Positions 1 through 9,814 of a DNA stretch of 64,000 nt are shown here, piece by piece. The stretch's first letter is position 1. Each line of letters begins with the position of its first letter. Source of the DNA: Adiantum capillus-veneris (taxonomy: Eukaryota > Streptophyta > Polypodiopsida > Polypodiales > Pteridaceae); NCBI GenBank assembly GCA_014529385.2, contig CM043970.1:47457779-47521778 (forward strand), written 5' to 3'. Position numbers and translations under genes: made by a program. The notes below the pieces were generated by a model. The model did not search any database and was not told the DNA's origin. It saw only the letters and a program-made list of their open reading frames with translations.

Positions 1-1537
1 CAAACGCAACAAACTGGCAAAATTCAGATGACGAAAACGTGCATGCCAAAGTTTTGCATCTGAAATAGCCCTTGAATTTGCAACTGCATTTGCAAAATTT
101 TGTCCACACTTGTCATACAAAGTGAGCTTATATAGCCCACACCACAAAAGCCCAGATGCAACAATTTCATCAGCAAAACTGAGATCATGAACTGTACATC
201 TGTCATCCACAAATTTGACTACAAGTCCAAGTCTAGCAAGTGTAGATAAGACAAAAGATTTTTCTTGATCCCAGGTACATAAACTGCATCAATAAGTGTG
301 AAAGAACTGCCATTTGCAGCAGTAAGCACAATCTTTCCAACTCCCTGAATCGGATAAGAGGCATTGTTGGCACAAGTGACTGAATTCCCATGAGGGACAG
401 ACTCGAGAGAGTTGAACAATTCACGATGTGAGGTAATGTGCTTTGTAGCACCACTGTCGAAATACCACACATGTGAATCTGTAGCAATTGACATGCATGC
501 ATCATGGACAACAGGATTGTAAGTGCACTCTGCACTAAAAGCCCATTCTGCATCAACATCAGCATCACAGTCTCCTTTCATAGAAGACTCAACAATGGCT
601 GCATTTGTAGTGGAACCACCCTCTTTCTTCTTAGCCTCTTTGGCCTTCAACTTAGGACACTGCTTGATCAAGTGATCATTAGCTTTACAATAATGATAAC
701 GCATCTTCTTTTTGCCTTTATCACCAGAATTTCCAGACGAATTACTACCAGCAGAAGCATTAGGAACAGAAACTTTGCCACTCGCAGCGGAACCATAAGA
801 AGTGACTGCATTGCTATTACCACCCTTTCTTTGAGAAGCAATAAAAGCCTGTTCAATTCACGTTGCCTAGTCCTGTATTTTTTTGGAAAGTGACTCTTGC
901 AGCAGCAATATGCATAATGCATCAAACTTGGCAACTTCAGGATTTCCTTGGGTCATAAGTCTCCAAGTACTAGCAAAAGTTTGGTGAGAATCTGGTAAGG
1001 CATCAAGAATATTCTGCACAAGGGAACTGTCTAAAATGACTTCACGTGCATAAATAAGTTACTTATTGATATCCTTGACACTAGCAAGAAAGTGTCCATA
1101 TCATCTTCCTCATGCATAATCTTCGACTCCGGCTCTTTACGCAGCAAAGCAATTTTAGCCTCATTGCGACTTGCATAAAGACCAACCAAAATATCCCAAG
1201 CCTATTTTGCAGATTTTGCTGAACGAATGTGAGGAACAATGGTGTGCTTCACAGACAACACAATCAATGCATGAGCTTGCGCATCTTTTACATCCAACAA
1301 GATTATTCTGTCATAGGCAAAACAACTCTAATAGTAGCAATTCTTGTAGCAAGACCTGCAAGCAACATCGCCTGCATCCTCAGAACCAGGACGTACATCA
1401 ATGCCCTGCACATTTTTCCAGACGTCCTTTAACACAAGAACGTGTTGCATCATGTAAGCCCACATAGGGTAATTTTCCCCATCCAATCTGTCCTATGCAA
1501 CAAACATCTTGAACAAATTTGTGTTGTTGTCAGCCAT
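1..1537 (-). pseudogene. Copia-1 gag-protease-pre-integrase, broken
   Basis: Decayed copia polyprotein that would have made the capsid and the aspartic protease. The start MADNNTNLF is at 1537. It is followed after 14 residues by an in-frame TAG, then a recognisable Gag (DRLDGENYPMWAYMM) with further stops and frame changes to about 720. At about 664-704 there is a zinc knuckle whose first Cys is Tyr (YHYCKANDHLIKQC), so the CX2CX4HX4C pattern is incomplete; TGT to TAT fits a C-to-T change on the other strand. The protease motif WYFDSGATKH lies in the open stretch 219-704, followed by VYVPGIKKNLLS. At 1-230 a different frame carries the GAG-pre-integrase segment ending in KLWHARFRHLN, where the usual Gly before HLN is Arg. 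It lies directly downstream of its primer site. Family call is firm; lineage is not resolved. Confidence 0.8.
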
Positions 1538-1885
1538 GGTAAATGCTGCACTTGATGTCAAAACTGCCCGAAAAGAGGAGAAACGAAGCGGGAACAACAC
1601 GTGATATATAGTACAAATGGTAGAAGACTGTAAGGCACCTGTTATGCAGAAAACAGGACTCACATAAATTCTACACAAAATCACGAAATAGCCTGTGCAA
1701 TACTGCCTTTAGTGGAAATGGAGGCCAAAATGAGCCTGAATAAAAAATCTGAGCAGACTGAGCTTTGCGAGCATCCCCAAAAATTTTGTTGACCTGCAAA
1801 CAATTGCCAAAGCTCACTGAAATCAGAGAAAATGAGCAGGTGTGTAATAGAGTTGCTGGCGACTAAGCCCGGGAGGACACAACCT

Positions 1886-1897
1886 GCTCTGATACCA
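1886..1897 (-). other. Copia-1 primer binding site (initiator-Met tRNA type)
   Basis: The minus strand reads TGGTATCAGAGC, the 12-nt complement of the 3' end of plant initiator-Met tRNA, the usual primer of copia elements. It sits two bases inside the end of the 5' LTR and fixes the orientation as minus. Confidence 0.85.
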
Positions 1898-1899
1898 AA

Positions 1900-2004
1900 T
1901 TTTGGAATTAGGGTTGCAGAGAAATGCACACAACTTGGAGAAGACGAAGGAAGCTCAAGGCACACAATAGAGAGTGTCTTACTTAGTGTGCAATGGAAAG
2001 ATAT
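1900..2004 (-). repeat. Copia-1 5' LTR, primer-site half
   Basis: The LTR half next to the primer site. It matches the first part of the solo LTR at 35057-35277 and stops where Gypsy-1 begins. The terminal TGTT is here TTTT, a point change. The rest of the same LTR resumes at 13206. Confidence 0.8.
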
Positions 2005-4589
2005 TGATAGCCGTTTTTTGGCTCTCATAAAATAATTTTAAGAAGCCTAGCACAATGACTAGGCTCGCTTTTTCATTATAAATAGTGTACCTGCGTTTAG
2101 GTTTTTATCATATTTTTTTATATCAAATCATTGAGCGAGCCATTGGGCTAGGAGACCAAAAAAATAAATTTATAATATTACGGTCCTCTTTACATGTAAA
2201 TATTTTTTATCAAATAAAGGACCTAAGTATAAAGGGTTTTTTTTCAAAATTTTTGTATTTATATAAATACATATTCCTAGGTGTGCGTTATCAGACCTAA
2301 GTGTGCATTTTTCTAAATATCCTTGCATCCTTTCATGGCATGAAATATTTCTATGCTAGTGTGTACATACCCCATAATATTTATTTTTACAAAATAAACC
2401 CATATATTTCATCCCGCACCCTCGTGGAAGTCGAAATTTGTTTCTACACTGTCACTCACTTTCACTATATAATTTTTCACTTGCATATTTTACTCTTTCA
2501 CCCGAAAACAAAATAAAATACTCCTATCATGATATTCCTTCATGGGTCCTGCACATATTTTTTCCATACACCATGTGCTCATAAAGACACGGGCTAGGAA
2601 AAATCCAAGCACTAGGTCTATCATGTGCAATTGTTTTTTATTCTTCAAAATTCATCATCCATGGATGTGGCAAGGGCCACTTGGATTCCTTAGGTCATGG
2701 CATGGCTCATGGGGGGCTCACCATGTATAAGGAGAATTCAACTAAAAAGGGTCCCACATAAGCACCTTTCCACATTACATAGCTTTTTGGGCGAATTTTG
2801 GCACCCTTCTATCATCCGAATCAACAAAAGTTATCAACATACAAAATGAAGCCCGTGAGCTAAATTATTTTACATAAATATTTCAGAATTTTTGGAGATA
2901 AGCACGAATTTTGGTGAATTGTTTTGTGCAACCCAGTCTGCCCACTCTATGCACACAAGGATCCTCTTACTCTTCTCTCACATTTTCACACTCCCACCCA
3001 CATGCACACTCATCCCTTTCCTTCCCACTCCCAAACCTGCAACTCGCATGTCCTAATTCACCCTCTTCACCATTGCCACTTCTCTCACACCTCCATAGCC
3101 TTCATCCTCCATTTCTACACCCCTAGGTGCTCCCCTTTCTCTCTACATATATGTCCATATTACCATACTCTCTTCAGGTTTGTGAAGAACTTCAAAAAAT
3201 CAGCAAAAATACAAGGTTAACCTCTGCAAATGAAGGCTTTTATCATGAATTTTCCAAAGTTTGAAGATAACATAGCTTCATCGACACGCACTACTTCGCC
3301 ATGCTGATCGCTTCTTCTACTAGTGCTGTAAAGAGGTGAATGTCAACTTCTTCAAGCTTTAACCTTGCTTTACAAGCTTATCCCTTCTCTAACTTTTCTT
3401 ATCATATATCTCACCATTTGGTGAATGATTTTGTAGTGATAATTACTAACTACTAACCACTAACCTTATTGTAAAATGCACCCTCCACTCCCAAATTATT
3501 CACTCAATCCCTCTTTCCTTTCATCCTCAATAATTCTCTTCCCTTGAGCCCACATCCATGTGACTCAAAGGATAAGAGAGAGCCACCCTCATTTAAAAAA
3601 ATAAAATATGCATATTCTTCGATTTCTTCAAATAAACTTGATTAGGTATAATCCTAATCGGGGCTTGTAAAACCTATAAATAGAGCCCTTCTCTCCCTTG
3701 TAAATCATCACATGATCACACTACACCACACCATTCTCAACACATAACACACCACTCTTCAAGCCTAGTTGTGTAGAGTGTGTGCATTGTGAGTGCTCTA
3801 TTCCATCACTACACATAGGTGCATGGAGAAGCTTGAAGTTAGTTATGCCATCTAGAGGAGTGGAGTGATACCATACTCTGCATCACACTTGTAGCCTACT
3901 CTTTTCCATAAATAAGATTTATAGTTTTGGGTGCAATTGTATGCTGCAACTACGACTCTTCTCTCCAACTTGACTTGATAAGTTGGCTCATCAGGTGGTT
4001 GAAGGTATATTGTCCTTGAAGTCTGTTGTGCTATTTCATGCTTGTTGGTTTGAGGGCTTGTTGAATTGTTTGCCTAAAAAGTCAATTGTAAGAGGGTGCT
4101 TGGTGAGAGGGTTCCCGTGATCCTAAGACAATTTGTGTATTGGCAACAAGGTCAAGTTTTGTGTTGTCTCTCTATTTCTCATCAAGCTTTGTGTGCATCT
4201 AGTCTTTAAGGCTAAGTTTTGTGTTGTCTCTCTATTTCTCATCAAGCTTTGTATGCATCTAAGCTTTGTGTGCATCTAGTCTTTAAGGCTAAGACTGAGT
4301 TGCTCAAGTTGATTTGTGCTCTTTACCTCTCTCTGGCGTGGTGAAAGTTTGTGTTTGGTGTGTGTGGCTATCTTGCATTCCCCTACTTTGTGTGTTTGAT
4401 TACAAGGAGATATCGCGTGCGTCCTAGTTCGCATCTACAACTAGGTGGTGCCCCTTTTCTTGTATTGGTTTTTGGTTGTGGGTTGTTGTTATCTTTGATT
4501 GTGCTTGCTCCAGCCCCAATTGAGCAGCACGGGAGCCTTGAGAGGTGTTTAGAGGTCGCCTCTCTTGTTGCTCGCCCCGGACCGCCTCA
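2005..4589 (+). repeat. Gypsy-1 5' LTR (2585 bp)
   Basis: Long terminal repeat, collinear with 10682-13205. Differences from the 3' copy include a replaced segment near 2060-2090 and an extra copy of a 60-bp unit (4154-4213 and 4214-4273; single in the 3' LTR). Short open stretches inside it (such as 2911-3220) recur in the 3' copy simply because the LTR does, and are not taken as genes. Confidence 0.93.
3674..3683 (+). promoter_or_regulatory. TATA box of Gypsy-1 5' LTR
   Basis: CTATAAATAG in the middle of the LTR, identical to the copy at 12375-12384. It is the best candidate core promoter; transcription would begin about 25-35 bases downstream, near 3710. Confidence 0.65.
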
Positions 4590-4592
4590 AAT

Positions 4593-4610
4593 TGGTGCCC
4601 CCACTGAGGA
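4593..4610 (+). other. Gypsy-1 primer binding site
   Basis: TGGTGCCCCCACTGAGGA, three bases after the LTR end. The same 18 bases follow the Gypsy-3 LTR at 28137, so the site is shared between diverged elements. The TGG start fits pairing to a tRNA CCA end; I cannot name the tRNA with confidence. Confidence 0.75.
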
Positions 4611-4663
4611 CGGCTTGTGTATTTTTGTGTAGAATCAACCTTTAGCATAGTCAAGTAGTTTGC

Positions 4664-4876
4664 ATGAATCACGAGAATTTGTATGATCCTTTTATTCCCA
4701 TTGCAAGGCAAAAGGTGCACATAATTGTTAGTACTAAGTTACAATTTCAACGAGTAATTCGTAGAATTTTGGACCCTCGTAGGTTGGCCGAGATAAACGT
4801 TTCAGTAAATCCTTTTATTTTGCCTCTTATTAGGTACGACCTTAGTTTGGACGTCTATATTTTTGTTTTGTTTTAA
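4664..4876 (+). CDS. small leader ORF A of Gypsy-1 (70 aa, unknown function)
   Basis: A 70-codon reading frame between primer site and gag. It has no domain I recognise, no signal peptide and no Cys/His cluster. It is related to ORF B just downstream (4898-5116): the C-terminal thirds align (NPFILPLIRYDLSLDVYIFV against NPVILPLIDYHRSFDVNIFI). Conserved residues are often encoded by different synonymous codons (Tyr TAC/TAT, Asp GAC/GAT, Val GTC/GTG, Leu TTG/CTA), which points to protein-level constraint. Related copies lie at 24405-24605 (minus) and 28835-29053. Ogre elements, also of the Tat lineage, are known to carry an extra ORF upstream of gag; whether this is related is inference. It could instead be an upstream regulatory ORF. 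Confidence 0.55.
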   Translation: MNHENLYDPFIPIARQKVHIIVSTKLQFQRVIRRILDPRRLAEINVSVNPFILPLIRYDLSLDVYIFVLF

Positions 4877-4897
4877 AAATTAGCTCATGCATAGACC

Positions 4898-5116
4898 ATG
4901 GATAATGGCCCACTAATAGAGGTTTTCCCCTTCCATTTCACTCCACACATTAGAGTAAACATTGCAATTAGTAGAAAAATCCATTTTCAACAACGTATGG
5001 TGTTCATGTTTGGTGCCCAAAGAGTAGGAGAAATTATCGCGTCACCAAACCCTGTCATCCTACCTCTTATTGATTATCATAGGTCATTTGATGTGAATAT
5101 TTTTATTTTGTTGTAG
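4898..5116 (+). CDS. small leader ORF B of Gypsy-1 (72 aa, unknown function)
   Basis: Second member of the small leader family, 21 bases after ORF A and 42 bases before the open gag frame. It starts MDNGPLIEVFPFHF and then shows the family core: SRKIHFQQ, VFMFGAQR, EIIASPNPVILPLIDY and the C-terminal SFDVNIFILL. It is the most typical member: VFPFxF, RKI, FGA, SPxPxIL and SFDVxIFI recur in the copy at 28835-29053, and YPFHF, HKIHFQQ and SFDVHIFI in the copy at 24405-24605. All four members end within a few residues of the same place. It is predicted to be soluble with a hydrophobic C-terminus. Function unknown; no named family assigned. Confidence 0.6.
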   Translation: MDNGPLIEVFPFHFTPHIRVNIAISRKIHFQQRMVFMFGAQRVGEIIASPNPVILPLIDYHRSFDVNIFILL

Positions 5117-5158
5117 AATAGATTGCAATTTAGAAAATATCATTGAAAAAACAAAAAC

Positions 5159-6235
5159 GTGCGTCACTTTGAAATCAGTTCAATGGAGAGCCAACGCCAA
5201 ATGTCTGGATATCCTCTTTTCTTTGGAGATCCTGGAGAGGATGCAAAATTATTATTAGCGAATTTCAAGATGTCTTGCCGTATCAAGAGGATAGTAACTG
5301 ATCAAGAACGTGTAGAAATGTTTGAGGTGGTCCTTAGGAAAGATGCTAGCACTTGGTTTGATTCTTTGCCGGAGGAAGTTAAGGGGAATTACACAGAAGT
5401 TTTGAATTGTTTCAAGAAATACTTCTTTGATCCCCAAAACACTCAAGAAGTATGGCAAGACATTGTTTCTCATAAGCAAAAAGACTTAGATGACTACTAC
5501 TTGTACAAGCAAGAGTTTCTACGTCTTTGGGCTCTATGGATACAAAATGTTGCTAACCCTGGTGATGGTGCAGAATTTCTAAAGAAGGAGAGGTTCATAT
5601 CCGGACTCTTTCCTGACCTTAAGGTAAAAGTTGAGGCCGGTGCACCTGCTACCTTTGATGCAGCTGAAACTAGGGCTGCTGAGAAATATAGGAAACTCAA
5701 GTGCTTAAGGGGGGAGGCAATAGAAGGTCTTAGACCCAAAGGTAAGTCACAAGCATCAACATCTAAGGAGCTTCCTGAGGTAACGGCGGAAGTGATTGAG
5801 AAGTTAAATGAATCTTTAAGCAGCCTATCAATTCACCTTGCACAAGCTGTAGGTCCAAAGAGACAAGCAAAGAAGTCTGAAGAGCGAGATCCACGACCTA
5901 GGAGAGTCTTGCAATGTTGGAATTGCGGTGAGTCTGGACATGAGATGTATAATTGTCCTTGGCCCCGTGGGGAGCCAGGGAGACCTAACTTGAATTACCC
6001 AGTGATGAATGCAGGTGAAGGAACTAGTCAGCAACCACGACTTCTACACAAGCCAAATGGAGCAAGACCACCTCCACAAAGAGTGGAAGGAGTTCCACCT
6101 TTGCCAGACGCAAATGTGCATGTGGTAGAGGTGACAAATTCAAGAGAGGTTGACATGGAAGCAAATGGCATTAAGCGTGGCCGAGGAAAAGGTAAGGAGA
6201 AAGAAGGGGTTACATCACAAAGTGATCATGGATGA
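5159..6235 (+). CDS. gag: Gypsy-1 Gag (capsid-nucleocapsid)
   Basis: Structural protein that would form the virus-like particle and bind element RNA. The frame opens at Met 5159; the Met at 5183 (MESQRQMSG) is an equally plausible start. Residues about 50-170 form the retrotransposon Gag core (RKDASTWFDSLPEEVKGNY, then FISGLFPDLKVKV). Residues about 255-268 form one CCHC zinc knuckle, CWNCGESGHEMYNC, complete. The C-terminus is rich in Pro, Lys and Arg. It ends at a TGA (6233-6235); the same frame then continues 123 codons as the protease spacer, so this stop either separates Gag from Pol or is a mutation. Length (about 350 aa before protease) is normal for the family. Confidence 0.88.
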   Translation: MRHFEISSMESQRQMSGYPLFFGDPGEDAKLLLANFKMSCRIKRIVTDQERVEMFEVVLRKDASTWFDSLPEEVKGNYTEVLNCFKKYFFDPQNTQEVWQDIVSHKQKDLDDYYLYKQEFLRLWALWIQNVANPGDGAEFLKKERFISGLFPDLKVKVEAGAPATFDAAETRAAEKYRKLKCLRGEAIEGLRPKGKSQASTSKELPEVTAEVIEKLNESLSSLSIHLAQAVGPKRQAKKSEERDPRPRRVLQCWNCGESGHEMYNCPWPRGEPGRPNLNYPVMNAGEGTSQQPRLLHKPNGARPPPQRVEGVPPLPDANVHVVEVTNSREVDMEANGIKRGRGKGKEKEGVTSQSDHG

Positions 6236-7008
6236 GAAAATAAGGCAAAGGAGACCAAGGAAGCTAAGAGGACTCGACGTCGTATCAACCTCCAAGACTT
6301 CCCTCTTGGACATGGTATGGCTCCATACAACCTATTGGAAGACATGAGAGGTAAGGGTCCTGATATCTCATGGCCTCAATTTCTTGCATTATGCTCACAA
6401 GTTAGGAGGGATTTAACGAAGGCAGTTAGCACTAGGAGAAAGATAAAAGAGAGTGTTCCTATTGTAAAAATTGTACATGCTGAAATGAATGAGGATATTA
6501 CAACTGTGCTAGATTGTTACATCAAAGGAAGATTGGTTAGGAAAGGTCTAGTGGATGGGGATGCACAAATTTGCATCATGACAGAGGACTCATGCAAAGA
6601 CTAGGCATGTACATCCATGAGACACCTGAAATCAAAGTGAAGATGGCAAACAACAGCAAAGCTAGGTGTGTAGGCATTTGTAAAAATGTTTTTGTAGAGG
6701 CCTTTGGCATTAAGAAGGCAGTGGATTTCTATGTCATGTCTACCAAAGGAAATGGTTACCCATTTATCCTAGGAAGACCATGGGTAATGAAAATGCGAGC
6801 TTTGCAGGATTGGAATAGTGGAAAGCTAATTTGCAGGAATGTCAATCATAATAAGGTTGTCTTTGACATGAAGGAGCAACGCCAAGAGGAGCTCCATGAA
6901 GAATCATCACAAAGTGAGACAGAGGAAGGCTGGACCGATAGCACTTCAGAAGAAGAAAGTAGCGGCAACATTACTGAAGAGGAGTCTTCCATCGAAGTCA
7001 TGGGGTAA
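6236..7008 (+). pseudogene. Gypsy-1 protease region, frameshifted
   Basis: Aspartic protease segment of pol. The Gag frame continues after the TGA through PDISWPQFLALCSQVRRDL to the active-site region VDGDAQICIMTED and stops at 6604. The rest of the protease (MANNSKARCVGIC, GYPFILGRPWVMKMRA) is in another frame, 6571-7008, so there is a frameshift between about 6571 and 6600. The homologous minus-strand copy in Gypsy-2 reads INGGAQIWVM at the active site; in both, the Thr/Ser of the classical D-T/S-G-A is Gly. An acidic, Ser-rich tail (SETEEGWTDSTSEEESS) precedes the stop at 7008. No single protein could be made without frame correction. Confidence 0.75.
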
Positions 7009-7046
7009 GGTTTAAGCCAAACAACCAAGAGACCTCTTGCCCAGGT

Positions 7047-8600
7047 TTGGAAGAGGTATGTTCCCAAGAGAACCAAAATGTGCAAGATGAAGGAATGTTA
7101 GAAGGTATGTTGTCTACAACACTTGCAAAGGACGAAAGAGAGGATTTCAAATGTGTGCTAAGGAAATTTCCTAGGCTTTTTGCTAAAGACTACACCGATG
7201 TGCGTGGAGTAGATGTTGTTCATCACAAGATTGAGTTGAAGCTAGAGGCCACACCTAAGGCTCAAAAGCTACGAAGGCTAGGAGTCATCAAGGAGCAGGC
7301 TCTACTCAAGGAGGTAAGAAAGCTTCTAGCAGCAGGTTTCATTTATCCAGTGGAGAATTCAGAGTGGGTCTCTCCCGTTGTTGTCACTCCTAAGAAAAAT
7401 GGCAAGTGGAGGGTGTGTGTGGATTACCGACCACTCAATGAGGCAACAAAAAGAGATCACTTTCCCCTCCCATTTCAGGTAAATGAGGTAGCTGGTCATG
7501 AGAAGTACACTGTGTGTGATGGCTACTCAGGTTACTTTCAAATAGGTATCGCATTGGAAGATCAGTTAAAAACAACCTTCATCACTCCTTGGGGTTGTTA
7601 TGCTTTCAGAGTTATGCCATTTGGCTTGACAAATGCTCCTACAACTTTCCAACGCTTCATGAACATGGTGTTTCAAGCATTCTTTGGAAAGTCAATCAGG
7701 ATGTTCATTGATGATTTCTGCATTTATAGCTCAAAATCATTGCATCTACAAAAGGTAGAAGAAGGTTTAAAAAAACTTTATGACATGGGAGGTCAACTCA
7801 ACCCCGACAAGTGCCACATAGGTGAGGATGAAGTGATCTTGCTTGGTCACAAGGTTTCCTATAAAGGTATTGAGGTGGATCCAGCAAAGGCAAAAACTCT
7901 CATTGAGCTACCATCACCAAAGAGTCTTAAGGAGGTTATCTCATTCATTTAAAAGGTGAAGTATATGTCATGCTTCATTCACTTAGCCTCGGAGTTACTT
8001 CACCCTTTGCAAAAGTTGACACAACAAGTAGAATTTGCATGGTCTGATGATCTTGAAGAGTATTTTTGTAATATTAAAGTCATTCTGTCAGAGCTACCAA
8101 CACTCATGCCTCCTTGTTGGGAGTACACATTCTTTGTTAGCTCTGGTGTTGGAAGGGAAACAATTGGTGCTATGTTGCTACAACAAGATCCCCATAGTAC
8201 CGGGATGCGACCCATCTACTTTGCTAGTAGGGTCATGAATGCCTTGGAGAGAGGCTACACAGAAGCAGAAGTCATGATGCTTTCTCTCATGTTTGCGGTG
8301 AGAAAGTTTAGATCCTACCTGCTACCAAAACCTTTTGTAATTCTCACTGCAGAAAATTTGTTCCCTTGGGTGTCATCTCAAATGAATCTTAGTACTAGGA
8401 TCTCAAAGTGGATTATGGAGTTGCAAGAGTTTCAATACTCTTTCAAGGTAGAAGATAGTGTGCGTGCACAATTGGCAGGGATTCTCACTTATAAGGTACA
8501 TGAGAAGGAAATAAAGGTGCCTGAATTAAAGACCCTACCATTGCCACCACCTAAAAATATTCCTAATGCTTTTACCTTGTTCTTTGATGGAGCTTTTTAA
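7047..8600 (+). pseudogene. Gypsy-1 reverse transcriptase and RNase H, one internal stop
   Basis: Copies element RNA into DNA. The RT core runs from about 7240 (KLRRLGVIKEQALLKEVRK) through SEWVSPVVVTPKKNGKWRVC, VDYRPLN and MPFGLTNAPTTFQRFMN to the catalytic motif FIDD at about 7706 (MFIDDFCIYSS), then LLGHKVSYKGIEVDP. A TAA at 7950-7952 interrupts SFI*KVKYMSCFIH; the sister copies have Gln here, so it is a CAA-to-TAA change. The frame then carries the connection and first RNase H (RPIYFASRVMNALERGYTEAE, FRSYLLPKPFVILT) to stops at 8598-8603. A single RT product is therefore truncated unless read through. RT catalytic residues look intact. Confidence 0.88.
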
Positions 8601-8603
8601 TGA

Positions 8604-9368
8604 GCCACAGGAAAAGAAGGGGGAGGGCTAGTGTTGCTCAAGCCAAGTGGAGAGGTGGTCATGAAAGAGAAGGTCAATCTACCAGGTTCAACTAGCAACA
8701 ATGAAGCAGAATACGACACACTACTTCATGGTTTAAAGATGTGCATTGGCCAAGGTATACGACGTCTCATGGTAAAGGGAGATGCACTTCTCATTGTGAA
8801 GCAGATTTTAGGCATTTTGGCATGCAAGAATGAAAACCTAAGGACAAAAGTTCATGCCATTCGTAGGTTGTTTAATCAATTTGAAGAAGTGCAACTATAT
8901 CATATCTCTAGGAAACAAAATGAAGATGCAGATTTACTTGCACAAAAAGCAGTTGCATGTGTTGAGAGTGAAGTGCAGGTCATCATGGCAGCAACAGTGA
9001 TGAAGCAACCAAGGTACCAGGGGATGGAGTCATTGGCTCCCATTGTGAGCTACATTTTAGAGGGCGAGTTTCCAGAGGGCTTCACAAAGGCTCAAAAGCG
9101 GAGGATCATTAAGAAGGCGAGTTCATATTTGTTTTTGGAAGGTGCCCTTTACCAAAGGAGAAAAGATCAAGTTTGTAGGAGAATACCAACAACCAAGGAG
9201 ATTCCAACCATTCTTGAAGGTTTGCATGAGGAAGCGTGTGGTGGTCATTTTGCACAAGAACTCACTACAAAAAAGATTTTGCTTGCCGGATATGTTTGGC
9301 CAAGCTTGCACATTGATGTTCAACATTGGTGTAAAATCTTCCACAATTGTCAGATTAATGGAAACAAG
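8604..9368 (+). pseudogene. Gypsy-1 archaeal-type RNase H and integrase N-terminus
   Basis: Two adjacent stops (8598-8603) fall just after FFDGAF, the start of the second RNase H, which then continues in frame: GGGLVLLKPSGEV, SNNEAEYDTLLHGL, VKGDALLIVKQI and YHISRKQNEDADLLAQKA. This archaeal-type domain in addition to the normal RNase H marks the Tat lineage. After a linker comes the integrase zinc-binding HHCC domain: HEEACGGHFAQE, then WCKIFHNCQ at about 9328-9354. The frame remains open to 9641 but is diverted by the duplication starting at 9369. Domain calls are firm; activity is unlikely. Confidence 0.82.
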
Positions 9369-9814
9369 CATCTGTTACATGGTCCACGTCAGTTAGTCCT
9401 TGCAAATGGTTCATTTGAAAAATGGGGCATTGATGCTATGGGTCCATTGCCTAGGACTAAAAATGGGAAATTGTATATCTTGGTGGCCATAGACTACATG
9501 ACTAGATGGGTAGAAGCTCAAAGTGTGGCAAGAGTGAATGAGAGGACAGTTAGCAAGTTTGTGTACACTCACATTTGTTGCAGATTTGGCACATCTGTTA
9601 CATGGTCCACGTCAGTTAGTCCTTGCAAATGGTTCATTTGAAAAATGGGGCATTGATGCTATGGGTCCATTGCCTAGGACTAAAAATGGGAAATTGTATA
9701 TCTTGGTGGCCATAGACTACATGACTAGATGGGTAGAAGCTCAAAGTGTGGCAAGAGTGAATGAGAGGACAGTTAGCAAGTTTGTGTACACTCACATTTG
9801 TTGCAGATTTGACA
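9369..9814 (+). repeat. 223-bp tandem duplication inside integrase
   Basis: Bases 9369-9591 and 9592-9814 are two head-to-tail copies, apparently identical apart from a G/A difference near the distal end. The unit encodes LLHGPRQLVLANG to VYTHICCRF, including the first catalytic Asp (GIDAMGPLP). As 223 is not a multiple of three, it shifts the frame. Near identity suggests it is much younger than the other lesions. Confidence 0.93.

Larger units (their letters stand above)
1..2004 (-). mobile_element. Copia-1 LTR retrotransposon, 5' part, cut by the window edge
   Basis: Minus-strand Ty1/copia element. Reading down from 2004 it shows half of its 5' LTR, a tRNA primer site, a leader, a gag start at 1537, a zinc knuckle, a protease motif and the GAG-pre-integrase region, which runs off the window at position 1. 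The other half of the LTR lies at 13206-13330, because Gypsy-1 inserted into it. Integrase, RT and the 3' LTR are outside the window. Stops and frame changes mark it as a dead copy. Confidence 0.85.

Noticed and set aside
1681-2028. 115-codon minus frame at the Copia-1 leader
   Set aside because: It spans leader, primer site, LTR end and the Gypsy-1 junction, so it cannot be one ancestral gene.
2911-3220. Open frames repeated at 11601-11910 that look like a duplicated gene
   Set aside because: They lie at the same place in both Gypsy-1 LTRs; duplication follows from LTR identity, and there is no known domain.
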